Of a DNA stretch of 64,000 nucleotides, positions 55,895 to 64,000 are shown one piece after another (position 1 is the stretch's first letter; each line of letters starts with the position of its first letter). The stretch comes from Timema cristinae (taxonomy: Eukaryota; Arthropoda; Insecta; Phasmatodea; Timematidae). The stretch is taken from NCBI GenBank assembly GCA_039000515.1, contig JBCFYV010000012.1:38661671-38725670 (forward strand), in the 5' to 3' direction. The notes under the pieces are model-generated. The model made no database searches. It worked only from the letters and a program-made list of their open reading frames with translations, and had not been told where the DNA came from. The position numbers and the translations under genes are program-made.

Positions 55895-56080
55895 ATAGAT
55901 TATTAGGAAAATGGTGGAGCACAAATAAAAGTAAAAACACTAACACATATTTACACACACTTTAATATTTTGATGTTATTATAGCATTTTCCTCCTGAGG
56001 AAGATGCTCTAATAGCATCGAAATATTGAAGTGTGTGTTTTTATTTTTATTTATGCTCTACCATTTTCCTAATATTCTAT
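55895..56080. mobile_element. palindromic element (family FB3)
   Basis: 186-bp inverted repeat: ATTAGGAAAATGGTGGAGCA / GCTCTACCATTTTCCTAAT, then AAATAAAAGTAAAAACAC / TTTTTATTTTTATTT. The inner part carries CTGAGGA (55995-56001), a 6-bp stem GATGCT/AGCATC with loop CTAAT, and GAAA (56020-56023), with a decayed mirror copy on the other arm. This layout matches CUGANGA-stem II-GAAA of a hammerhead core except for one extra A before the stem. Ribozyme function is not shown. Confidence 0.7.
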
Positions 56081-56169
56081 AATTTTATTTATCAATAATA
56101 ACCTTACTCATCCCTAATTCATTAGTGTAATTATTACATATCATTTTAAACTGTATTCTACTTTTAACT

Positions 56170-56478
56170 GGTGACCTGGTGGTCTAGGGTAGAGACTTCT
56201 GTGCTGACGGCCGGGGTTCAATCCTCGGTCCCGGCACAGATTTATCTGATTACCAAACCCTTCCTTCACCTCTGACAAGACATCTTGTGAATGTGAGGAA
56301 TGCCAGGCCTCCACCGTGGTTCGGATTCCACGTTAAACTGTAGGTCCTCCATTTCATCTCACAATCATCCTACCATTACACATTAGCGTAAGTGCGTATA
56401 ACCCGAATGGGTAGTAAGACGCGGTGCTAAAATAATAATAATAATAATAATAATAAATAATAATAATAATAATAATAA
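56170..56478 (+). mobile_element. SINE family A, full length
   Basis: Head GTGACCTGGTGGTCTAGGGT, B box GGTTCAATCC, tail hairpin ACCCGAATGGGT (changed loop and one stem base), long (AAT)n. Target-site duplication TACTTTTAACT perfect at 56159-56169 and 56479-56489. In UTP3 intron 7. Confidence 0.95.
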
Positions 56479-56704
56479 TACTTTTAACTACTAAACCCAT
56501 ATGGTTTTTCCAATATTTATTTGTTCCCAAACTCTCTCTATTACTTTAAATTGGATCAGTGACTATAAAGTTCATAAAAATCCCTGAATTTCCAACTATA
56601 ACCAAGTCACATTTTTTTAGTTCTTTTAAAATAGGTAAAGGAATAATGTAATGATCATGTCTATCTTAATGTCTTCATAACCTTTGAACTAATAAACCTT
56701 AAAA

Positions 56705-56830
56705 AAAACTCTGTGTGAGCCGGCAAGCGAGCTATACTAGCCAAGTGGCCACTGCCGTTAGTGATGATAGTGCCAACATTTGTAGATAAAGACTGTCATG
56801 TGGTCAGCACAACTAACTTTCTGGCCTTAA
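56705..56830 (-). mobile_element. SINE family D fragment
   Basis: Reverse-complement match to the 3' half of 62210-62510: CATGTGGTCAGCAC, AGTGCCAACATTTG and AGCTATACTAGCCAAGTGGC. No head. Confidence 0.6.
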
Positions 56831-57171
56831 GCAGAACCATCACAAATAAAATACAAGTGGTTCACAGTTCACCATAATTAAGATTTCAGACAAAATGTAT
56901 AAAAAAAAGTATTGTTTTATATATCATAAATAATAATAATAATTATTATTATAGGAAAAAGGAATAGAAACAAATACAAGGACAAACACAATATGACTTT
57001 TACAATGAAAAGAGGAATACACTTTACACTGCTGACTCTAAAATCCCTCAACATAATTAGGTTATATCGCAACTGTTGAGGAGGGAATGTAAAATGTGCA
57101 ATTCAACTTCCTAAAAAAGGTATAAAAAAAAAGTAAGAATATTCATAATCATATTGATATTTGTGTACTAG

Positions 57172-57261
57172 GTACGAGAACCCAGATATGAAATTCAGCG
57201 CTATGGAGGGGAGATCTCTGGCATCAAGACTAGTGTCACCAGAAGCACCAAGATTAAGTAG
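57172..57261 (+). CDS. UTP3: UTP3/SAS10, terminal coding exon
   Basis: Residues 387-415 and the TAG stop. Acceptor TTTGTGTACTAG, phase 0. Encodes VREPRYEIQRYGGEISGIKT then SVTRSTKIK, matching the family ending 'VR....E...Y.GE.SGI....xxSxK.K'. Confirms the orientation and the end of the gene. A minus-strand frame over this exon is a shadow. Confidence 0.97.
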   Translation, partial: VREPRYEIQRYGGEISGIKTSVTRSTKIK

Positions 57262-57294
57262 TTGTTTACAAGTAAGATGTAACATTTAACAAGA

Positions 57295-57300
57295 AATAAA
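57295..57300 (+). terminator. UTP3 polyadenylation signal
   Basis: AATAAA 34 bases after the stop codon, overlapping a second AATAAA at 57299. Gives a very short 3' UTR. Confidence 0.8.
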
Positions 57301-57429
57301 TAAATCCTTAGTTTTGAAGAACTTATTATTGTAATTTATATTAGGTAACCACATAAATTAAGTTATTTTTATCCTGATATTATTGAAGTTCAAACAGGTG
57401 TCATATTTTGCCATCAATGGTCCTTTAAC

Positions 57430-58090
57430 TACTCATGAACTGTTCCCAGCTTGTGGCTGGATCAATCTAGTAGGATACCTACATCTTCTTTCTTTCATCA
57501 TTCTTCTCTCACCCACACACTTGCTGTTATCAGCTCCTCTCACCTCCTCCTTTGTCTCGCTTGGGGTCTTTTCCCTCCAGAGCCTACCTCAACTCCATTA
57601 TTCTCATTGGGATTATTTCCTTGTCCATTCTCATTACGTGTCCATACCAACTCACCCTTGCTGCTTCTTCTATCTCATATACCCCATGCAGCCCAACTCT
57701 TCTCCGAACAACTTCATTTCAAATCTTATTTCTCCTGATGACAGTTAGAATGCTCATGAAAAACTTCATTCCTATTGCCTCAACCACCCTCGTCACTCTT
57801 GCAATCAATGTACAGATTTCTGCTGCATGCTATGAGAATGGGTATGGGTATGAAATTTACTCTATACAGCATAACACTTCAGGGGTACTTCTCTTTTACA
57901 TAGCAGATCTCTTACCTATTGAATACCTCCCCCTGTTGCCCCATTCTCAATATATCTTCTCTGATACCACCCGTTGACTCGATCATTCTTTCAAGATACT
58001 TTATGCTCTTTACTACTTTCAAATAATATACTCCATCCAATTATATCTTTTATAGGCTTTATCCTCTTCCTTGTCATCACTTTTTACCAT
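57430..58090 (-). pseudogene. LINE ORF2 C-terminal region (type 2)
   Basis: Minus strand: YIIxK-type start, AAEICTLIARVTRVVEAIG, MKFFMSILTVIRRNKI, VVRRRVGLHGVYEIEEAARV, SWYGHVMRMDKEIIPMRIME, then a stop and frameshifted PKRDKGG. This is the thumb/C-terminal region of a non-LTR reverse transcriptase. The plus-strand Ser/Leu/Pro-rich frames here (57383-57977) are antisense artefacts of it. Confidence 0.7.
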
Positions 58091-58502
58091 ATTAATTTCA
58101 TTCAATCATGGGCATAAATAGCATCAGGATAAACTATGGGACTAAGTCCCCCTCAAACTCTCTATTAGACAGTTAAGAAAAATAACTATCAAAGGTTCAT
58201 ATACTATTGAAAGTTTAAAAATAACTCCCAAAGTGATCAAACTTACATAAATGCTACTTGCACGGAGAAAATATTTAATTTCCCTTCGCCTATTGAGACT
58301 TGCCTCACTTCGAAGTCTTTTTTTCCTACTCCAGGGGTACCGGCATCAACCTCAAGAAGAAACTAGTCTCAACAGAGTTGTTAAATTGTGTTTATGTTTA
58401 TTTTAATAAATAGGTGTTTCTCATAATAATATGCAATTAATCAAGGTTATATTTTAAACATTACTAAACTAAATATCTGTAGGCCTCAAAGTTCACAATT
58501 AA
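58091..58502. other. non-coding stretch
   Basis: AT-rich, nothing recognised. Confidence 0.4.
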
Positions 58503-58518
58503 AAACACATAATTATTT

Positions 58519-59132
58519 TATAATAAAGGAAATTGATAAAACTAAAGAAAAAGGTAAAATAAACTAGTAAGAGTAAATTTGATGAAGAAAACCCACTTAG
58601 GAAAAGAGGAAAAATTTAGGAAGAATCCAATGCACAAAGGTGACATCTTCTTCCTTTCTTCTGTCTTCTATAGTAGAAATAGTCACATACACATTTTAAC
58701 ACAAATAAAATAATATTTTGGCATTGTTGCCTTTATCAAACACAAAGAAGAAAGAAGAGAGTACAAATAACACAAACACTGAATTAATCCAGTTTAAATT
58801 TAAAGAAAAACTCAACTAAATGCAAAATGGAGTAATCTACTGTTTGTGTTATTTGTTCTCTCGTCTTTCTTCTTTGTGTTTGATAAAGGCAACAATGCCG
58901 AAATATTATTCTATTTGTGTTAAAATGTGTGTGTGACTACTTCTACAATAGAAGACAGAAGAAAGGAAGATGTCACCTTTGTGCATTGGATTCTTCCCAC
59001 ATTTTTCCTCTTTCCCTAAGTGGGCTTTCTTCAAATTTACTCTTAGTAGTTTATTTTCCATTTTCTTTAGTTTTATCGGTTTCCTTTATTATTACATTAT
59101 TTAGACATTCGGTGACCTCATTTTTAAACATC
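58519..59132. mobile_element. foldback FB1, intact short form
   Basis: Two arms of about 280 bp around a short centre: AAGGAAATTGATAAAACTAA / TTAGTTTTATCGGTTTCCTT, CCCACTTAGG / CCTAAGTGGG, ATGCACAAAGGTGACATCTT / AAGATGTCACCTTTGTGCAT, GGCATTGTTGCCTTTATCAA / TTGATAAAGGCAACAATGCC. A 16-bp duplication AAACACATAATTATTT is perfect at 58503-58518 and 59133-59148. The right arm runs about 45 bp further out (to CCTCATTTTTAAAC) than the left. No coding capacity. Best copy for defining FB1. Confidence 0.9.
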
Positions 59133-59439
59133 AAACACATAATTATTTAATTTTTGGGGTGCATCAGTCACGTTCTTCAGCAGAAGTAGTAAAAAACGAA
59201 CTGGAATATAGCAGCTTGGCTATGATCCCTTAGATACTGTTGTTGACAGTTTCTTGATTTTTTTTTTATTGTTTTGCTTGATTTCTTTAGTTGCCTGTTT
59301 AAACTTGTGTCTTGCTTCTTGGTAGATGGAGATATAATGTTGTATTGAATTATTAAATTTTCACTTATTATTATTTTTATTGTTTACATAGAAATGACTG
59401 ACTGGTGTGAGTAGGCCTTCTTGGAAGAAAGGGAGAGAT

Positions 59440-60790
59440 GGTTATCTAAGGTTGGGAGGGGAGGGGGCCTGGATCTGGTTATATAATGGTGAGCAAGTTT
59501 CCCCCTCTACGATGCTGGGAAGCATTGACACTATTGTGGTGGGCTCGAATTACTCTATTACTATAGCATGAGTCAAAATATGAATTATGTGTTTGGGCAT
59601 GAAGTGCTACTGGTTTGTCACTGCATTGTGGTTGGTGTCAAAACGGTGACCATTCATTGTTTGAGTGTTCCTGTAATGAGGCCAATTTATTCAGCAATGC
59701 AGTAGTTGCATTGTAACTGGTATGTAAGATTTTCTTTGGAGTAGTCATAGTGGCCTTTCATGGAGTATTACATATGAGTGAGTCTGCTGTTGAATGAGGT
59801 GGAAGGTTGGTGAATTTTGGAGGTATTGCATCTCAGGTAGCTGCAAAGCTAGGAGCCTTTGCCCTGATGTTTGATGTTTGTGGCTGGATCGGTCAATTAA
59901 GGTGAACCAAAATGTTGCTAAATTAGGGGTTGTTTGAATGCGTTTATTGGATCACTCTTGAGAAGATTTTGTATGAGAGGTGATGAGGTTAGAATAATGC
60001 AGCTCGTGTTCAGGATGAATATGAGTTTGTCTAGTCCTTCATAATACTGGATTGTGAGTGATATGTCATTTGAGAAGGTTATTTCTTGATAGGTTCTTGA
60101 TTAGATAGGGCTTTGTTAATTTTACTGTTTACTATGTGCTTTGGGTATCCTCAGGCTTTGAAAGTCTTGAAAAGTTGTTGACATTCTTCCTCAGAACATA
60201 AACGTTTGGCTCTGGTAGCTAGGCTATAGGGTATAGAGTGTTTTATATGAATAGGATGGTTGCTTTGGAAATTGAGGTACTGTTGATTGTTGGTGGCTTT
60301 GATGGTGTAGACTGTAGACTCATGAAGGCTCAGTTCCAGAGTCAAGCGTATGACATGGTGTTGTGAAATGTTCCAAGTGAATCTAAGGGTGTTATTCAAC
60401 TTGTTCAGGGACTGTAATAAATTAGTTTTGTAATCTGTCCAAATCATGAAGATGTTGTCAATAAATCTCATCCAGCAGAGCAGTTGCAAGGGTTAAGATT
60501 GCAAAAAGTTGTTCTCTAATTTGCCTATAAGGTTAGCATAGGAGGAGCCATACGTGTATCCATTGCCGTCCCTCGGATTTGGAGGTAGTGTCTGTCCAGG
60601 AGGTGGAAATTAGTCTTTCAAGTATGAGTCGAGTGGATTCCACTAGAAAGGTGGTGGATGGCTATAATTGGGTCTTTGTCCGGAAAATGTTACAATGTAG
60701 AAAGTTCTTCAGTGTGGGGTATGTTTGTGTAAAATGAATTGACATCTATGGTGACCAAGAATGCATCAATGGGGGTTTTGTTTTTAAAAA
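59440..60790 (-). pseudogene. Penelope-like element: RT and GIY-YIG endonuclease remnant
   Basis: Minus strand, in order: LVTIDVNSFYTNIPHTEEL (RT motif with the catalytic Asp, about 60696-60770), GTAMDTRMAPP (about 60545-60580), then an open 112-residue frame with RFIDNIFMIWTDYK (the YxDD position reads FIDN, so one Asp is lost), LNKLNNTLRFTWNIS, YLNFQSNHPIHIKHSIPYSL and ATRAKRLCSEEE. These are specific to Penelope-like RTs. Downstream, YIGLITGTLK, MNGHRFDTNHN and EGETCSPLYN are the GIY-YIG-type endonuclease that such elements carry. Stops throughout. An FB1 foldback lies 300 bp beyond its 3' side. Confidence 0.85.
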
Positions 60791-60791
60791 G

Positions 60792-60935
60792 AGATGGGAG
60801 AATCAGCTAACAGCAAGTGTGAAGAGAAGAATGGAAGATGGATTAAAGGAGGAAGAATGTTGGATGAATGGTAGACGGAGGCATTTTACTACTCACCCAA
60901 CCAGAGGCTGGAAACAGTTTATGATGATGAATTTC
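60792..60935 (+). mobile_element. LINE 3' end (type 2), fragment
   Basis: GAATCAGCTAACAGCAAGTG and the frame MEDGLKEEE, RRHFTTHPTRGWKQFMMMN, ending like the copy at 47500. Abuts the Penelope-like remnant. Confidence 0.55.
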
Positions 60936-61267
60936 TTCAATGCAATAACCTTATTTCTACTTATTCCTTTCATAAATCATAATTAGACTGTGTATTTAAG
61001 GTAAAAATCTTTTCTTTTCCTGGGTAGATATCTGTACAGGAAGCTGTATATATGCTTTAATGAATATTTAAGCATATAACTATATGGATTTTATATTGCC
61101 TATTTCGCACAAAACACTTAATTTATGCCTGTGCTGTAAAATAAAAATTTGTTTATTTTTGGTACTGTTGACGGTTATTTTCCAAACATACTATAATGCA
61201 TCTAGTCAAGGTTTGGGAATATTGTTCAACCTTAGGCCAGAAGACATAACAAACAGTCCCTTACTGG
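60936..61267. other. non-coding stretch
   Basis: AT-rich; a short hydrophobic frame at 61084 is not supported by any similarity. Confidence 0.4.
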
Positions 61268-61700
61268 GGACGTGGACTTCTAAATCCTGATGAAGACAAA
61301 GTGCAGCTTGCTTTTACAGATGATGCTTCCTATGTGGCTCCTGCTTTGTAGTTACTCAAAATAGGTAAACAAATTTATCTCCTCAATGAAGAAAGTGTTT
61401 ATCAAGGCTCCAACAAGAATGCAATCTTTTCTTTCCAAATGTTCCTCTGCCCCCAGAACCTGTGTTCATACGATGGTGAACAAACATTAATGTGACCAAA
61501 AATTATGGCCAGACTAATAAAAATCAACTTTTTGCAAATTCTCATGGAACCTTGATTGGGAATCGCTGCTCCTCCCTAAAGACTAAAGACAAAATTGAAT
61601 ATATCCAACTTTTACTGAGCATTTATTCACTCATAACTTTAATCACTAAAATAATGTACTATACCAACACCTGTGAGAAAGCAGATAATTTCGTCAAGAT
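61268..61700 (+). pseudogene. hAT transposase catalytic fragment
   Basis: GRGLLNPDEDKVQLAFTDDA then SYVAPAL and stop resembles the 'R.NVLLFxSDAAPYM' part of a hAT RNase H-like core. After a frame break, KVFIKAPTRMQSFLSK and, in another frame, PNVPLPPEPVFIRW correspond to the 'KKVF.KAP.R...F......PLPP.PV.TRWGTW' block. Same transposase type as the remnant at 40480-41365 but a different part. Inactive. Confidence 0.6.
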
Positions 61701-61724
61701 CATATAGTTTAGTTTGTTGGTGGT

Positions 61725-61900
61725 TATGAGGTCAAATTTCAAATCTCAGTCGAGTGTAATGAGGATTGTTTTTTTCACTTTCTTTTTAGGCAAATGTGGC
61801 TACACTTACTCTAAATTCAACCTTCCTCATCCCTCTCACATTAGCATAATTAGTATACATGCATATAACCGTAATGGGTAGCAAGATGCAGTGCTGAAAA
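61725..61900 (+). mobile_element. SINE family B-like, 3' part
   Basis: CAAATCTCAGTCGAGTG (head remnant), CAAATGTGGCTACACTTACT, and the shared tail CATTAGCATAATTAG then CATATAACCGTAATGGGTAG. Confidence 0.65.
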
Positions 61901-62209
61901 AAATATCTTTTGGCTCAAGCAGCATTGTGTGAGATAAATTAGGCTTTATAAAATAGTTATAATTGCAACGTGAGCCGGACAATCAACCTGATTCCTTCTT
62001 ACCATGATCTGATGGACGCTTGATCGACGTATCACTTCATTTTACTCTTATTATGATTGTTTGCTTTGTATTGCTAACTGTGTGCTTTTAATTACACTAG
62101 GCTAATTGAATAGGATCTGTCTCTCTTAATCATTCAGAAATGTGCCCATACCACTCTTAGCACAGACATTAATATTTACTTAAATTTCTAACCATCTAGA
62201 TATCATTAC

Positions 62210-62510
62210 AATTTGAGGACCGCCTATGTGGTCATAGATTTTGGCTACGGACCCAGAGGTCCTGGGTTTGATTCCTGGTGCATCCAGATTATCTGGGAAG
62301 CAGTGGGTCTGGAACAGGTTAGATTCAGCCTAGAATGGATAAATAAGCTATTTGAATAAAGTAGTAGTGGCTCCTGTATAGAAAGCCGAGCTTAATGGCT
62401 GGAATGATCGTAGTGCTGACCACATGACACCCTCTATCCGCAAGAGTTGGCACTAATTTGCGAAACAGTTTGTTAGCCACTCGGTAGGTATAGCCTGAAT
62501 GTGGGCTGAC
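62210..62510 (+). mobile_element. SINE family D, near full length
   Basis: tRNA-like head GCCTATGTGGTCATAGATTT, B box GGGTTTGATTCC, body GGGTCTGGAACAGGTTAGAT, 3' part ATGATCGTAGTGCTGACCAC and TTAGCCACTCGGTAGGTATA. A fragment of the same family lies at 56705. Tail unlike families A and B. Confidence 0.7.
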
Positions 62511-62697
62511 ATCATGTAGTTACTTTTATTACATTTTGAGTGGATGGTAATCATCGTTATGGATACATAAAAGAAGAGAGAATATGGGAGTGTAAGAGGG
62601 AGGCTCAAAATTTCCTAAGATAGCATACAGTTAAAGGGAAATAATAAATGTTCGAGAACCACTGTCCTATATGGACACATCTTCAAATATATCATTT

Positions 62698-62959
62698 GGT
62701 GACCTGGTGGTCTAGGGGTAAGGTGTCAGACTTCTGTGCTTCGGTCCCGGCACAGATTTATCTGATTTCCAAACCCTTCCTTCACCTCTGACAAGACATC
62801 TTGTGAATGTGGGGAATGCCAGGTCGCCACCGTGGTTCGGATTCCACGTTAAAATGTAGGTCCTTCATTTCATCTCACAATCACCCTACCATTAAACATT
62901 AGCGTAAGTGCGTATAACCCGAATGGGTAGTAAGACACGGTGCTAATAATAATAATAAT
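62698..62959 (+). mobile_element. SINE family A with head deletion
   Basis: Starts GTGACCTGGTGGTCTAGGGG but lacks about 25 bases that include the B box; the text jumps from CTTCTGTGCT to TCGGTCCCGGCACAG. Tail complete. Target-site duplication AAATATATCATTT / AAATATATCCTTT at 62685-62697 and 62960-62972. Confidence 0.9.
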
Positions 62960-63077
62960 AAATATATCCTTTGAAATAATCCCTTGACGTTCTTGGACAA
63001 CGGTGGTTGAGGGTCCTCGACCCCCAAATCTCCATTGCAACTTTTAGAGTACAGCATACCTATTATTTTTTTCTCAG

Positions 63078-63220
63078 AATACGCCACTGATATTAAACGC
63101 TACAATGCAGCTATTAGGAAACCCAGATCTTTGTTGCACAATAGTAAGGAATCTGTTGCAAAAAATGCAAACATTTTACAAGAGGCTATTAGAGGAAATA
63201 GTTTTAGAAGTGAACACTGA
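63078..63220 (+). CDS. candidate terminal exon of an unknown gene
   Basis: I do not recognise the protein. A good acceptor (TATTTTTTTCTCAG, ending at 63077) opens a frame read in phase 1: YATDIKRYNAAIRKPRSLLH, NSKESVAKNANILQEAIRGN then SFRSEH and a TGA at 63218-63220. The composition is soluble, basic and helix-prone, unlike the hydrophobic noise frames nearby. No further exon or polyadenylation signal could be tied to it, and a transposon origin is possible. Confidence 0.3.
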
Positions 63221-63387
63221 AAAGAAAAAGTATATGAACACACAGAGTAAACATATTATTTGACAGGGTTAATGATTTTAAATATGAGGAAAAGAATAGT
63301 CATGAAATGCATGCTCTTACTTGGTCAGTAAGCTGTCATCTTTCCTACTGTACAAAACAATAATTTCACCAGTTCTCTATAATCCAA

Positions 63388-63650
63388 CACCTTAGCTCAG
63401 TCGGTAGCATGTCTTTCTACTGAGCTAAAAGTCCCAGGTTCGATTCCCATCATGACCAAAATATTTATCATTGGTGAAATGTGAGTTTACACTTTCACAG
63501 TGATGTATTAACAGCTGGGGACTGGATGTTGTACCTGTCCTAGTATTAAGTTCGATTTTAAGACACAAAGCTATGATAGGTTTATCAAGCTGATAATGGA
63601 AAATATAGTGTCAATAAAAACAGTAATCGATGTAAATGGGTTAATGAGTG
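63388..63650 (+). mobile_element. SINE family C, near full length
   Basis: Head CACCTTAGCTCAGTCGGTAG, B box GGTTCGATTCC, body GGGGACTGGATGTTGTACCT. The best preserved tRNA-like head of family C. It runs directly into a LINE remnant. Confidence 0.8.
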
Positions 63651-64000
63651 TGAAAAATAGTTTCTTGCCTTACATGACAAAAACAAATTTAGGGTGTTCA
63701 AAAACAAGGTGCTCAGGAATATATTTGTTCCAAAAAAGGAATATGCTATTGGGGAGTGAAGGTTACATAATAATGAATGATATAACCGGTACTCATCACA
63801 ATACATAGGACATGTTAGAATAATCAAGTCTTTTAGATTACAGTGGGTAGGACTTACAGCGTGAATGGGAGATTCTAGAACCTTGTTCAGTGTTCTGACT
63901 GTCAAACCTAATGGAAAAGACCATTGGGAAGACCAGACGCCTGTGGTAGGATATCATTATAATGGACCTGAAAGAGATAGGGTGTAATAAGGGAGACGGG
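63650..64000 (+). pseudogene. LINE 3' end (type 3), runs off the window
   Basis: VFKNKVLRNIFVPKKEYAIG, then in other frames RIIKSFRLQWVG, MGDSRTLFSVLTVKPNGK and MDLKEIG: the C-terminus of a non-LTR ORF2 with several frame breaks. Same type as the minus-strand piece at 48000. Confidence 0.75.

Noticed and set aside
57383..57977. Ser/Pro/Leu-rich proteins on the plus strand
   Set aside because: Three overlapping frames antisense to a recognisable LINE ORF2 end; artefacts of its composition.

Overview
This is eukaryotic nuclear DNA: AT-rich, gene-poor, with GT-AG introns, (TAA)n and (CA)n microsatellites and a dense load of transposable elements. The copia and gypsy LTR elements, ZMYM1-like hAT, Penelope-like element, several non-LTR families and many tRNA-derived SINEs, together with the protein similarity of the two host genes, suggest an arthropod, probably an insect (hemipteran is my guess). 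Nothing seen fixes the species.

Two host genes can be supported. On the minus strand, 3.7-14.0 kb (possibly from about 22.5 kb) holds the 3' part of a gene made of cysteine-bearing fibronectin type III (FN3) domains, one domain per phase-1/phase-1 exon (13704-13983, 12529-12831, 11540-11824), ending in a terminal exon with stop codon and polyadenylation signal (3.74-4.15 kb). On the plus strand, 38.46-57.30 kb holds the complete coding region of UTP3/SAS10, a small-subunit processome protein: eight coding exons in continuous phase, 415 codons, with an AATAAA signal downstream.

Almost everything else is mobile DNA. 0.8-2.0 kb: SINEs, one nested in another. 5.5-6.1 kb: a ~56-bp tandem repeat. 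6.32-11.11 kb: a 4.79-kb hAT transposon with perfect 8-bp target-site duplication (TSD), intron-containing decayed transposase and a nested MITE, lying in an FN3-gene intron. 15.9-19.6 kb: a long inverted-repeat (foldback) element with a 12-bp TSD, itself carrying a nested SINE and an internally deleted copia element. 21.6-24.2 kb: LINE, SINE and pogo-like remnants. 26.28-32.67 kb: a degenerate Ty3/gypsy element with both LTRs, followed directly by a MITE. 33-36 kb: SINEs and a Tc1/mariner-type MITE. The UTP3 introns and downstream DNA contain more SINEs, LINE 3' ends, three kinds of foldback element, hAT fragments and a Penelope-like element with RT and GIY-YIG remnants.

The most interesting signals are (1) foldback elements flanked by 12-16 bp TSDs, too long for cut-and-paste, whose arms carry a mirrored stem-loop followed by GAAA resembling the hammerhead-ribozyme tails of Penelope-like elements, and (2) two SINE families with unrelated tRNA heads sharing one 3' tail that ends in a small hairpin and (TAA)n, implying a common mobilising partner.
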